The notes under the pieces: model-generated
Told to the model about the DNA's origin: nothing
What the model saw: the letters and a program-made list of their open reading frames with translations, nothing else
The model's database searches: none
Position numbers and translations under genes: made by a program
NCBI GenBank assembly: GCA_022704435.1
Contig: JAKJGK010000011.1
Span: 1-35,803 of the forward strand
Source: Synergistota bacterium
GTDB taxonomy: Bacteria > Synergistota > Synergistia > Synergistales > Aminobacteriaceae
DNA: 35,803 nt
Direction: 5' to 3'
Shown here: piece by piece, positions 21,883-30,320 of the stretch
Position numbering within the stretch: position 1 is the stretch's first letter
Layout: each line of letters opens with the position of its first letter

Positions 21883-23373
21883 GTGTCAGTGAGACTTGAA
21901 GAGGCGATAGCAGGGCGCATCGCGGAGGATCCGTCGCAGAGGATGGTCTGGTGGGGGGGGTCCTGGTGGAGCGGGGGTGAGTTCGACCGCAGGACGGCCG
22001 AATGCGAGACGCTGCTGAGGGAGGCTGGGTTCCAGCCGGGTAGCAGGCTCGCCGCCTTTCTCCCCAACAGCCCCCTGGTGCTGCTGCTGTCGGTGGCCGC
22101 ATGGCGACTGGGCGGCACCTTCGTGCCGCTCAATCCACGCGGAGGGGAGGAGTGGATTCTTCGCATCCTGGAGCATCTCGACCCCTTCGCGGTAATCCTC
22201 GGGGAGGGCTCGGAGGCCCTTGCGGAACCCATTCGCTCCATTGGGGCGCCCGTCTCGACAGCCCCGGTCGACGGACTTCCGCGCCCTTTTACTGGAAGAA
22301 GGGACAGGACCGCGCAGGACCCTGAAGTGGCGGTCATCTTCGCCACCTCGGGGACCACCGGGGCGCCGAAGGCCGTCCCCCTCACCCACGAGAACCTATA
22401 CGACAACACAATGGGGGTGCACCGGACCATAGAGGGGTTCGAGCGGGGAAGGGTGCTCATGAACATCCTCCCTAACTTCCACTCCTTCGGCTACACGGTC
22501 TGCGGGGTTCTTCCGCTGGTCTGGGGGCTTCCCGAGGCCCTGCTCCCGGCCTTTTTGCCCCTGAAGAACCTGTTCGACGGACTCCGCGAGTCGGGAACCG
22601 GCATACTTATCGCGGTCCCGACGATGCTCCCCTTCATACTTGGCGCCGTGTCCAAGGGGGAGACGCTTCCGGAGGAGCTGCGCTATATCCTTACCGGCGG
22701 AGGGAAGCTCGATCCCCAGTTGGAGAAGCGCTTCCGCGACCAGCTGGGAGTGGTCATCTACGAGGGGTACGGCCTCACAGAGTGCTCCCCTGTCGTGTCG
22801 TGCAACCCTAGCGACGCCCTGCGCAAGACCGGCACGGTAGGCCCTGCCCTGCCGAGCTACACGGTCGAGGTAAGGGGGGACGGCGGGCGTGTGCTCCCGG
22901 CGGGGGAGGAGGGGGTGCTGTGGCTGAAGGGGCCGTCGGTGGCCAGAGGGTATTTCAACGATCCGGAGCAGAGCGCGGAGCGCTTCCACGACGGGTGGAT
23001 CGACACGGGGGACATGGTGACGGTCGACTCGGACGGTTATATCACCATCCTGGACAGGGTGTCGGACATGATCATCGTCGGGGGCTTCAACGTCTTCCCC
23101 CAGGAGGTGGAGGCGGTGATAAAGGAGATCCCCGGTGTGAGGGAGGCGGTGGTGGTCGGGGCGTCCAACCCCGTCAGCGGAGAGGTGCCGGTGGCCTTCG
23201 TCATAAGGGACGAAGGGTCGGAGCTGGATGCGCATACGGTCATCGCCACATGCAAGGAGAGGATGGCCCACTTCAAGGTGCCCCGCAAGGTGAGATTCGT
23301 ATCAGAGCTGCCCATGTCGGCTGTCGGGAAGGTTCTGAAGCGAAAGCTGCGCGAGCAGATGACCAGGGAGTAA
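21883..23373 (+). CDS. AMP-dependent acyl-CoA/acyl-ACP synthetase
   Basis: A 496-aa ANL-superfamily enzyme that activates a carboxylic acid as acyl-adenylate and passes it to CoA or a carrier protein. Motifs: the P-loop TSGTTGAPK (155-163), NFHSFGYTVCGVLPL, YEGYGLTECSPVVS (motif A5), WIDTGDM (A7), ILDRVSDMIIVGGFNVFPQE (A8) and the C-terminal VGKVLKRKLR with catalytic Lys483. The PNFHSFG segment resembles the acyl-ACP ligase half of Aas and medium/long-chain fatty-acid ligases. Start: GTG 21883 with AGGGAG about 9-10 nt upstream. No signal peptide. Substrate unknown; a fatty acid is most likely. Confidence 0.9.
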   Translation: MSVRLEEAIAGRIAEDPSQRMVWWGGSWWSGGEFDRRTAECETLLREAGFQPGSRLAAFLPNSPLVLLLSVAAWRLGGTFVPLNPRGGEEWILRILEHLDPFAVILGEGSEALAEPIRSIGAPVSTAPVDGLPRPFTGRRDRTAQDPEVAVIFATSGTTGAPKAVPLTHENLYDNTMGVHRTIEGFERGRVLMNILPNFHSFGYTVCGVLPLVWGLPEALLPAFLPLKNLFDGLRESGTGILIAVPTMLPFILGAVSKGETLPEELRYILTGGGKLDPQLEKRFRDQLGVVIYEGYGLTECSPVVSCNPSDALRKTGTVGPALPSYTVEVRGDGGRVLPAGEEGVLWLKGPSVARGYFNDPEQSAERFHDGWIDTGDMVTVDSDGYITILDRVSDMIIVGGFNVFPQEVEAVIKEIPGVREAVVVGASNPVSGEVPVAFVIRDEGSELDAHTVIATCKERMAHFKVPRKVRFVSELPMSAVGKVLKRKLREQMTRE

Positions 23374-23399
23374 AAAAGGCCCCCCTAAAATGGGGGGCC
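23372..23399 (-). terminator. Bidirectional terminator, strongest for the minus strand
   Basis: GGCCCCCC (23378-23385) pairs with GGGGGGCC (23392-23399) over a 6-nt loop. On the minus strand TTTTTT (complement of 23372-23377) follows the stem, a classical signal ending the Ig-like gene. On the plus strand only a weak CGATTCTTT tail follows, so it may also end the ligase transcript. Confidence 0.85.
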
Positions 23400-23410
23400 G
23401 ATTCTTTCCT

Positions 23411-24238
23411 CTATCTCCTCAGGAAGAAAAGAAGGGGCACGGCCAGCAGCAGTCCGGCCACAGCGAACGATCCGCCCGCGTTGCAGCCCCCCTCGACCGA
23501 ACGCGGACCCTCCACGGTGTGATGTACCGTGCAGACGGCGGATTTACGTTCTCCGCCTCGACCCCCGCTGTAGTTCGACAGGGCGGAGATGTAGGCGGTT
23601 CCCGGTTGCAGCCCTGCGGTCAGCAGGCGGACGCGGTTTCCAGTCCTGGTGGTCGGGTCTATGCCGACTATCTCGGGGTTCGACGAGTACCAGGTGAGAT
23701 GTCGGAAGTCCGCGTGGGGAGGCATCACGCTGGCGGTCAGCACGTCCGTGTAGCCGTCAAGGATGGAGATCTCCTCCTTGTTGATCCTTACCTCCTCCAC
23801 CGGTACGGGCGAGTTCTGGACGTAGATCTTGCACTCAACGGGTTCTTTGCCGCCAAGCTCGGCCTTCAGGGTCGCGTCACCCTCGCCCCAGGCCTCGACT
23901 GTCACGCGGCTTCCGCTTATGATGTCGCCCTCCGCGGCCTGGCCTGCGATCCTGGCTACCTCCCATCTGTTCATAGTCCAGCTTAAATTCGCGGGCACGG
24001 CTACATCGCCCGAGACGACTCCCCCCAGGAACACCCTCTCCTCGCCCACTCCCATGAGCGCGGAGTAGACCGGTAAAACTGCGTTGCCTACCAGTTCGTA
24101 GATTATCACGTCGCCGTCGGCCGCGGGGTATACGTTAACCGCCTGTTCCGCCCCGGCGGTGAAGGCGTAGCAGGCCACAAGGGCGCAAAAAATAAAAAGA
24201 ACCGAGACAAGTCTTCTCGACCGCATTATCCTGAACAC
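23411..24238 (-). CDS. Ig-like surface protein with Synergist-CTERM sorting signal
   Basis: A 275-aa exported protein. A signal peptide covers about residues 1-30 (VSVLFIFCALVACYAF, cleavage near TAGA). The middle holds a beta-rich part (LGGVVSGDVAVPANLSW) and a Big_2-like Ig domain (VEEVRINKEEISILDG, WYSSNPEIVGID). The C-terminus is tripartite: GGCNAGGS, a hydrophobic stretch (FAVAGLLLAVPLLFFL) and terminal RR. This matches my memory of the Synergist-CTERM domain, a lineage-specific sorting signal probably processed at the Cys. Start: GTG 24238 behind AGGATAAGGA; an ATG at 24226 is possible but lies 2 nt after AGGA. An extended -10 promoter and a terminator make it monocistronic. Confidence 0.82.
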   Translation of the reverse strand: MFRIMRSRRLVSVLFIFCALVACYAFTAGAEQAVNVYPAADGDVIIYELVGNAVLPVYSALMGVGEERVFLGGVVSGDVAVPANLSWTMNRWEVARIAGQAAEGDIISGSRVTVEAWGEGDATLKAELGGKEPVECKIYVQNSPVPVEEVRINKEEISILDGYTDVLTASVMPPHADFRHLTWYSSNPEIVGIDPTTRTGNRVRLLTAGLQPGTAYISALSNYSGGRGGERKSAVCTVHHTVEGPRSVEGGCNAGGSFAVAGLLLAVPLLFFLRR

Positions 24239-24270
24239 CGTCCTTATCCTAAATTGCGCTTCTGGTCGGC

Positions 24271-24279
24271 ATTATATCA
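24271..24279 (-). promoter_or_regulatory. Extended -10 promoter of the Synergist-CTERM gene
   Basis: On the minus strand TGA-TATAAT (TGn-TATAAT) lies 33 nt before the GTG start. There is no good -35. It sits in the 50-nt gap after the aminotransferase gene, so the surface protein can be expressed apart from the operon upstream. Confidence 0.65.
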
Positions 24280-24288
24280 CGGTGTCCT

Positions 24289-25455
24289 CTAAATCTTGCG
24301 TTTTTTGAGGGCATCCTCCATCCTGTCGAAGCCCTTCTCGAGATCATCCATCGACAGGGTGCATGCTATCCTTATGTGGCCTGCCCCGCACTTCCCGAAG
24401 GCCGAGCCTGGAATGGTCGCGACCTTCGCGTGCTCCAGCAGCCACCAGGCGAAGTCCATATCGTCGAACCCGGTCCCGTAGATGTCGGGGAACAGGTAGA
24501 ACGCACCCCTCGGCTCCGGACAGGTGACTCCGGGCATCGCGTTCAGGCGCTCGGCCCCGTAGCGGACCCTCCTCTCGTACTCCTTCGCCCGAGCGCGCAT
24601 CTTGTCGTCCTGCGATCTCAGGGCCTCGATGGACCCGCTCTGGGCGAGGACGTTGACGCCGTAGGTCTCGTTCACCGAGAGAAGCAGCATCACCTTGAGC
24701 AGCTCCGGCGGGGCGATGACGTAGCCGAGGCGCCAGCCTGTCATGCAGTGGCTCTTCGACATGCCTCCCACCGTGACCGTCCTTTCCCTCATGCCGGGGA
24801 GCGACGATATCGGAATGTGCTTGCCGGAGTAGACGAAGTTCTCGTAGATCTCGTCGGATATCACGAGGAGGTCGCGCCTCCCGGCTACGTCGGCGATCGC
24901 GTTCGCCTGCTCGGGGGTGAGCACTCCGCCGGTCGGGTTGCATGGCGAGTTTATCAGCAGAATCTTGGTCCGGGGGGTCACCGCCCTGTCGAAGTCCTCG
25001 GCGGTGGGAAAGAAGCCGTTCTCGGCGCGGGCCGGCACCTGGACGGCCGTGGCACCGTTGAGCTTCAGCTGCATCAGGTAGGCGGAGAAGCAGGGGTCCG
25101 TCACCAGGACCTCATCCCCCGGGTCGAGCATGGCCTTGAAGCATAGGTGGGTGGCCTGGATGCCTCCGACGGTCACCAGCACCTCCTCGGGGGAGTAGTC
25201 GACGGAGTGGTGTCTCTTCCAGTAGGAGCATATCTCCCTCTTGAGGTCGGGGAAGCCGGCAAGCGGCGGGTAGTGGGTGACGCCGCTCTTCGCCGCGGCC
25301 GCGGCCGCGTCCACAATCTCGTGCTCGGTGTGGAAGTCCGGCTCGCCGATGCTGAGGTTGATCAGCCCCTCCACTCCCTCCGCCGCCTGGAATATCTTCG
25401 TCATCGGTGACGGCTGGATGTCCTTGAAACGCTGCGCTATCTTCACCGGCTGCAT
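24289..25455 (-). CDS. Class I/II PLP-dependent aminotransferase
   Basis: A 388-aa fold-type I aminotransferase, moving an amino group between an amino acid and a 2-oxo acid. Motifs: LSIGEPDF (35-41), THYPPLAGFPDLK, CNPTGG (Asn173 contacts PLP), SDEIYENFVYS (Asp201, Tyr204) and GGMSKSHCMTGWRLGY with Schiff-base Lys234 and phosphate-binding Arg242. Start: ATG 25455 with GGAGGAG 6 nt upstream. The start shares one base with the stop of the condensing-enzyme gene (TAATG), so the two are translationally coupled. It is the last gene of the GntR-led operon. Substrate specificity cannot be read from the sequence. Confidence 0.92.
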   Translation of the reverse strand: MQPVKIAQRFKDIQPSPMTKIFQAAEGVEGLINLSIGEPDFHTEHEIVDAAAAAAKSGVTHYPPLAGFPDLKREICSYWKRHHSVDYSPEEVLVTVGGIQATHLCFKAMLDPGDEVLVTDPCFSAYLMQLKLNGATAVQVPARAENGFFPTAEDFDRAVTPRTKILLINSPCNPTGGVLTPEQANAIADVAGRRDLLVISDEIYENFVYSGKHIPISSLPGMRERTVTVGGMSKSHCMTGWRLGYVIAPPELLKVMLLLSVNETYGVNVLAQSGSIEALRSQDDKMRARAKEYERRVRYGAERLNAMPGVTCPEPRGAFYLFPDIYGTGFDDMDFAWWLLEHAKVATIPGSAFGKCGAGHIRIACTLSMDDLEKGFDRMEDALKKRKI

Positions 25456-26675
25456 TAGTTCTCCTCCTTCACCCGGGAGACCAGCCCCCGGAACTCGTCC
25501 TGATTGAGATCACGCTTCAGGGAGATCGACAGATCCTTGACCAGCCCCAGGAGCTTTCTCTCGCCCTCATCATCCAACGAAAGCCCGGTTTTTGCAAGCC
25601 AGTATTTAATGTTGTCCTTCCCGCTCTTCTTTCCGACGTACAGCACCGGCTCGTCGCGGCCGGTCAGGGAGTAGTGGTAGGGGAGCATTATCAGGGGGTT
25701 CTCCTCCTTGGCGTTCACCCAAAGGCTCGACGGAAGGCCGGTCTCCCAGCCGAACAGTTTGTCGCCGACCACGGGCTTGGTCGGGGGCACCGGGAAGCGC
25801 GACAGCCTCTCCACCAGCTTCGACAGCTCCGTGAGCTTGTTCAGGACTATCCCGGTGCGCCGTCCGTACAGGGCCTCCAGGGACAGGGCGAGAGGCTCGA
25901 GCGGGCAGCTCCCGGCGCGCTCTCCGAGGCCGTTCACGGTCACGTGAGCCACCGAGGCACCCTCCTTCAGCGCCGCGATCGTGGTGGCCACACCTAGGTC
26001 GAAATCGCTGTGGAAGTGCGCCTCTATGGGGAAGGAGAAGCGCTCCTTCAGCCTCCTGATCATGTAGACGGCACCCTCCGGGGAGAAGGTGCCGAACGTG
26101 TCCACCAGCGCCAGGGAGTCGATGTGCCCTCCCTCTGCTACCGCCTGGACGAAGTCGAGAAGGTAGTTCGTCTCCGCCCGGGATCCGTCGGCCGGGAAGA
26201 ATGTGACGTACATGCCGAGCTCGTGGGCGGCCCTGGTGGCCTCGACGCATGCCTCGATCGCCTGTTCCGGGGTCCAGCGCTTGCCGTAGCGGAGCATCTG
26301 CTCGCTGCCGATCATCTCGCACAGCACCCCGTCGACGCCGAGCGACTTCGCGAGCTCCATGTCCTTCGGCATCGCTCGGCAGAAGGCGAATACCCTGGCG
26401 TCGAGGCCCTGCTCGCATATCGCCTTTATAGCGTCCGCATCCTCCTGCGAGGCAGCGGGGGTACCCGCCTCGATCCTGTGCACGCCAGTCTCGTCCAGCT
26501 TCTTCGCTATCTCCACCTTGTCGTCCCTGGTGAAGATGATCCCAGGCTGCTGCTCCCCGTCGCGCAGGGTTGTGTCCAGTATCTCGATCTTCGGGGCGAA
26601 GGAGTAGCCCCTGGTAACCTCTTCCTCGTAGTTCGCGGGCGACACCCACCACTTCCCATTCTCCAAGTACGCCAT
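25455..26675 (-). CDS. DRE-TIM acyltransferase, 2-isopropylmalate/homocitrate synthase-like
   Basis: A 406-aa member of the HMGL-like/DRE-TIM family that condenses an acyl-CoA with a 2-oxo acid (or cleaves such products). Features: LDTTLRDGEQQPG (33-45), RIEAGTP, the HFHSDFDLG metal histidines (220, 222) and GLGERAGSCPLE (249-260). In LeuA/NifV-like enzymes the small subdomain has an H-E-A/S-G-I-H motif; here the matching place reads FGWETGLP (308-315), so both histidines are missing, while GKKSGKDNIKYWL keeps the next motif. The leucine regulatory domain of LeuA is absent. Start: ATG 26675 with GGAGAGGAG upstream. Coupled to the aminotransferase gene. It is probably not a housekeeping LeuA; the substrate is unknown. 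Confidence 0.88.
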   Translation of the reverse strand: MAYLENGKWWVSPANYEEEVTRGYSFAPKIEILDTTLRDGEQQPGIIFTRDDKVEIAKKLDETGVHRIEAGTPAASQEDADAIKAICEQGLDARVFAFCRAMPKDMELAKSLGVDGVLCEMIGSEQMLRYGKRWTPEQAIEACVEATRAAHELGMYVTFFPADGSRAETNYLLDFVQAVAEGGHIDSLALVDTFGTFSPEGAVYMIRRLKERFSFPIEAHFHSDFDLGVATTIAALKEGASVAHVTVNGLGERAGSCPLEPLALSLEALYGRRTGIVLNKLTELSKLVERLSRFPVPPTKPVVGDKLFGWETGLPSSLWVNAKEENPLIMLPYHYSLTGRDEPVLYVGKKSGKDNIKYWLAKTGLSLDDEGERKLLGLVKDLSISLKRDLNQDEFRGLVSRVKEEN

Positions 26676-26778
26676 TATTATGCTCCTCTCCCGTTAAAAT
26701 AATATTTAGCCGTTCAAGGCCGACATGCCGCCCGTTTATCACCGAATCGTGCGGCGAACATACTCCGTCTCTCAGCCC

Positions 26779-27333
26779 TCAACCCCTCGTCTTTATCCTG
26801 TAGTCCGCGGCCGTGAAGCGGACGCCGTCCCAGATAAGCGGGTTGAGGTCCATCTCCTCTATCTCCGGGAGGTCCAGCAGCAGCCGCTGGAGCTTTTCCA
26901 TCAGCGCGGAGAGCTGCTCCAGGTCGACTCCGGGCCTGCCCCTGTGCCCCCTTAGTATGGGGAGGCACTTCAGGCGTTCGAGCAGGCGAAGTCCGTCGTC
27001 CCGAGAGAACGGGACGTGTCCGAGGGCGACGTCGGAATATACCTCCACGTCGGTCCCGCCCCGCCCGACCAGGACCGCATGCCCCAGCAGCGGGTCGCTG
27101 TCCGCGCCCAGGATGAGCTCGAAGCCGCCGGGCACCTGCTCCTGGACCAGCACGCCGCAGGCCCCCGGAAAGCGCGACAGTAGATCGTGCACCCTCTCGC
27201 CGAGCGACTCACGGTCCAGAATGCCCAGCACGACCCCTCCGGCGTCCGACTTGTGCAGCACCTCCGGGTGGTCTATCTTCGCGACCATCGGGTAGCGCGC
27301 CTCGGGCGGAGCCGCGTCGTCGGGGGAGGTCAT
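26779..27333 (-). CDS. ATP-grasp part of an NDP-forming acyl-CoA synthetase (split by frameshift)
   Basis: From the ATG at 27333 this gives 184 aa of ATP-grasp_5 type: YPMVAKIDHPEVLHKSDAGG, GVLVQEQVPGGFELILGA, GRGGTDVEVYSDVALGHVP and EEMDLNPLIW. The family region really begins earlier: the same frame reads back without a stop through CEEILLSYGFPLPHSFF and ERRAELRRKVAALPAGF to about 27469, but has no ATG, GTG or TTG there. It therefore looks like the 3' part of the synthetase gene at 27432-29612, separated by a -1 shift near the five-G run at 27465-27469. AAGGAG overlaps the upstream stop (TAAGGAG), which would allow reinitiation, yet no start codon follows at a useful distance. Confidence 0.75.
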   Translation of the reverse strand: MTSPDDAAPPEARYPMVAKIDHPEVLHKSDAGGVVLGILDRESLGERVHDLLSRFPGACGVLVQEQVPGGFELILGADSDPLLGHAVLVGRGGTDVEVYSDVALGHVPFSRDDGLRLLERLKCLPILRGHRGRPGVDLEQLSALMEKLQRLLLDLPEIEEMDLNPLIWDGVRFTAADYRIKTRG

Positions 27334-27431
27334 GAAGAAGGAATGCGGGAGGGGGAAGCCGTACGACAGCAGTATCTCCTCGCACAGGTTCGGCGGCAGG
27401 AATCCGGCGGGCAGCGCCGCGACCTTTCTCC

Positions 27432-29612
27432 TTAGCTCGGCTCTTCTCTCAAGGCTCGTGGCGCGGGGGATGAACGGCGATGCGGCGCGACCGCCGCGCC
27501 TCCCCGCATGAGCGACAGGACCGAGGCCGTCTGCTCCGGGAAGGGAAAGGAGGGGAACCCCTCGCGCTGCATGACCGACCTGCCGCCATCCCCCATCGTC
27601 GGGCCGAAGAAGCAGGTGACCACCGGCAGCCCGGAGCTCTTCAGGGCGGGGATCATCGCCTCCGCAGCGGCCCCCGTGTCCACCCCGGCGGGAGGGACTA
27701 CAACCACCGCGATTGCGTCGTAGCCCCCGCTCTTGGCGACGGCCCTGGCCGCGGCCAGGTAGTGCTCCGGCCTCGCCGTGGCAACCAGGTCGAGCGGGTT
27801 GCCGGTAGAGGCCTGGGGGAGGAGCTCCTGCGCCAGTCGCAGCCTCGTCGCCTCCGGCAGGGCCGGGAGGGAGAATCCTCTCCTGCTGAGCTCGTCGGCG
27901 ACTAGGGTCCCCGGCCCTCCGGCGTTGTTCACGACAGCGACCCGGTTCCCGGCGACTCGCGGCTGGGTGGAGAGGGCGGAGGCGAGAAGGAAGGCCTCCT
28001 CCAGGTTCTGGACTACGATGGCGCCTGTCCTCTCCAGCAGGGCGGAGGCTATTCGGGACTTGCCGGCCAGGCTGCCTGTGTGGGAAAGGGCGGCCGCGGC
28101 ACCGGCCTCCGTGGCGCCGGCCTTCACGATTATGACGGGCTTCCTGGACGCGACCTCCGTCAGCACTCGTACGAAACGGCCAGGGTCTGGTATGGTCTCG
28201 ATGTATGCCAGTATCGTGCGCGTGTTCTCGTCCTCCAGGTAGAGGGGGAGCAGGTCGTTTATCGTCATGTCCGGCTGGTTTCCGGTGGACGCGACCAGCG
28301 AGAACCCTATCCCGAGCGAGGGCGCGAAGTCGAGCAGGGCGGCGCCTATCGCTCCGCTCTGGGTGATCAGGCCGACTCCGCCGCTGGTGGGGGCGGTCTG
28401 CAGCATGTTGGCGTGCAGGCGGACGGATGGGGAGGTGTTAAGCAGCCCCATGCAGTTGGGGCCGATCATGCGCATCGAGAATCGGCGCACGGAGTCCATC
28501 AGAGCCTCCTCGGCCGCGAGGCCGTCGCCGCCCACCTCTCGAAAGCCTGCGGACAGGGTGGCGAGGTTCTTCACGCCCTTTCTGCCGCACTGCTCCGCCA
28601 CCTCGACCGCGGCGGCGCCGGGGACGGTTATGACCGCGAGGTCAACCTCCCCCGGGATGTCGAGCACGGAGGAGTAACCCTTCAGTCCAAGCAGGTCCTC
28701 CCCCCGCCTGTTGACCGGGTACACCTCCCCCTTGAAGCCGTAGGAGACGATGTTGTTCAGAACGGCCCCGCCCAGGCTCTGCCCGGACGCTGACGCTCCA
28801 ACCACCGCGACCGACCGCGGGGAGAACAGGGAGACGTCCGGAAGGAGCGGGGGCCATGATTCGAAGCGCAACCCTCCGGGGAGCCTCCTGCCGTCGTGAA
28901 TGGCGACAGAGTCGGCATCGACCGAGAATCTGCCGCGCGCTATCTCCAGCAGGGTCCTCGCGCCAGCCTCACGGGACTGCTCGTTCACCAGCGACAGGTA
29001 CTTCCGAAAGCGGTCTCTCTCTCCCATGCCCTCGTCCGCCTCGATCTTCACGGGGGGGGAGACTATCAGAATCGGGCCGCCGTCGAGCACCGGAGTGGCC
29101 AGGTACGAGCTGGCGCGTATCTCGCCCTCTCCGCCGGCCAGGGTCGCCCCGACCCCGTCGGCCCCGGCGTAGGCCCGGTGTCCGTCCTTTTGGATCGCCA
29201 GGTCCGCGGGGTGCACACCCACGGTCATGATAGAGCCGGTGACGACATCGGTCACAGCCCAGACATACCCGGCCAGCAGCAGCATGTCCGGGGCGCAGCC
29301 CTGAAGAAGCCTCAGCACCTCGCGGTCGTAGTCGGCCCTCGCTCGCATGTCCTTCAAGGGTACCCCGCGATCAGAGTAGTAGTCCCTGATGTCAAGGCAG
29401 AAGCTCGGCAGGCCTTCCTCCTCGGCCCAGGCCAGGCATTCCGCGCCATTCGAGTCCGAGAAGAGGGCGACCACCTCGAAGGGGCTACCCCCGGTCGTCG
29501 CGTCCAGTATCCTCTGCAGTTCCAGGGCACTCCTCAGTGTCTTCCCCGACCCCGAGGCCAGGCCCGCCACGCGCAACCTCCCCCTCGCCGGGTTCCAAAG
29601 AGGGTGTGTCAT
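27432..29612 (-). CDS. Formyltransferase-like domain fused to NDP-forming acyl-CoA synthetase alpha part
   Basis: A 726-aa two-part protein. Residues 1 to about 250 resemble the N-terminal fold of PurN/formyltransferases: RVAGLASGSGKTL, VVALFSDSNGAECL, DMLLLAGYVWAV, GVHPADL and ATPVLDGGPIL. The His and Asp of the active site are kept, but the Asn of the N-x-H-P motif is Gly. From about 275 come a CoA-binding domain (SPRSVAVVGASASGQSLGG, GEVYPVNRRGED) and the ligase/flavodoxin-like domains with RMIGPNCMGLLN, GLITQSGAIGAALLDFA and AALSHTGSLAGK, which carries the phosphohistidine-type His. Start: ATG 29612 with AGGAGGG upstream, 12 nt after the regulator gene. Such synthetases make ATP or GTP from acyl-CoA. 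The ATP-grasp domain follows in another frame. The N-terminal fusion is unusual. Confidence 0.82.
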   Translation of the reverse strand: MTHPLWNPARGRLRVAGLASGSGKTLRSALELQRILDATTGGSPFEVVALFSDSNGAECLAWAEEEGLPSFCLDIRDYYSDRGVPLKDMRARADYDREVLRLLQGCAPDMLLLAGYVWAVTDVVTGSIMTVGVHPADLAIQKDGHRAYAGADGVGATLAGGEGEIRASSYLATPVLDGGPILIVSPPVKIEADEGMGERDRFRKYLSLVNEQSREAGARTLLEIARGRFSVDADSVAIHDGRRLPGGLRFESWPPLLPDVSLFSPRSVAVVGASASGQSLGGAVLNNIVSYGFKGEVYPVNRRGEDLLGLKGYSSVLDIPGEVDLAVITVPGAAAVEVAEQCGRKGVKNLATLSAGFREVGGDGLAAEEALMDSVRRFSMRMIGPNCMGLLNTSPSVRLHANMLQTAPTSGGVGLITQSGAIGAALLDFAPSLGIGFSLVASTGNQPDMTINDLLPLYLEDENTRTILAYIETIPDPGRFVRVLTEVASRKPVIIVKAGATEAGAAAALSHTGSLAGKSRIASALLERTGAIVVQNLEEAFLLASALSTQPRVAGNRVAVVNNAGGPGTLVADELSRRGFSLPALPEATRLRLAQELLPQASTGNPLDLVATARPEHYLAAARAVAKSGGYDAIAVVVVPPAGVDTGAAAEAMIPALKSSGLPVVTCFFGPTMGDGGRSVMQREGFPSFPFPEQTASVLSLMRGGAAVAPHRRSSPAPRALREEPS

Positions 29613-29624
29613 GCCGTATCCCTC

Positions 29625-30287
29625 CTATTCCTCGACGCCAGGGCGCTTCAAAGCGTTTGCGATAGTTGACTGGTGTCTTGCCGATGTCTCGAGGATCATG
29701 CCCCTGTCGCCGCTCTTGATCGCTTCCAGTATCTCCGCGTGCTCCCTGGGCGCGTCCTGTAGCAGCGGGCTTTCAGGGGACAAGAGCTGCTGCTCCATCA
29801 TTCGGATGCGCTGCAGCCGGATCGTATTGTTGACCACCTCAAGGTATTCAAGCAGCACGCGGTTAGGATAGACGCCGAGGATCTCCATGTGGAAGCGGTC
29901 GTTTTCCTCTAGCATCCTGACGAACTGACCGGTGGTCACGAAGTGGCGGATGTTGCCGTTCATCTTCTCCAGCTTGGGGATGTCGATCTTGTCGAGATGG
30001 TTCAGGACCTGTTCCGTGAGGTATGTCTTGATGACGTGCTGTGCTTCCTGGAACTGAAAGAACTCCTCGAGCGAAAGCAGGGAGACGCTCCAACCGATCC
30101 TTGGAGTGACCTGCACGATGCCCTCCTTCGCAAGGCGGCTCAACGCCTCGCGAACGGGCGTCTTGCTGACGTTCATGCAGCGCGCCAGCTCGTCGACGTT
30201 CAGTCTGTCGCCGGGCAGGAACTCTCCGTCAAGGATCCTGTTCTTGAGCTCGTCCTGAACAACTTCCACCATTGTCGGGATCTTCAC
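29625..30287 (-). CDS. GntR-family transcriptional regulator (FadR/FCD subfamily)
   Basis: A 220-aa repressor or activator. The N-terminal winged helix-turn-helix (about residues 5-70) shows VQDELKNRILDGEFLPGDRL, DELARCMNVSKTPVREALSRL and GIVQVTPRIGWSV. The C-terminal FCD-type helical domain (about 78-215) has ENDRFHMEILG and PREHAEILEAIKSGD, with the Asp/His pattern used for metal and effector binding. Start: GTG 30287 with GAGG 6 nt upstream; an ATG at 30272 lacks a good site. It is the first gene of the operon, 12 nt before the synthetase gene, and probably regulates it and itself in response to a carboxylic or amino acid. Confidence 0.9.
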   Translation of the reverse strand: MKIPTMVEVVQDELKNRILDGEFLPGDRLNVDELARCMNVSKTPVREALSRLAKEGIVQVTPRIGWSVSLLSLEEFFQFQEAQHVIKTYLTEQVLNHLDKIDIPKLEKMNGNIRHFVTTGQFVRMLEENDRFHMEILGVYPNRVLLEYLEVVNNTIRLQRIRMMEQQLLSPESPLLQDAPREHAEILEAIKSGDRGMILETSARHQSTIANALKRPGVEE

Positions 30288-30320
30288 TGTGAACGCCTCG
30301 TTTCTCTGTTGATGACTGAT

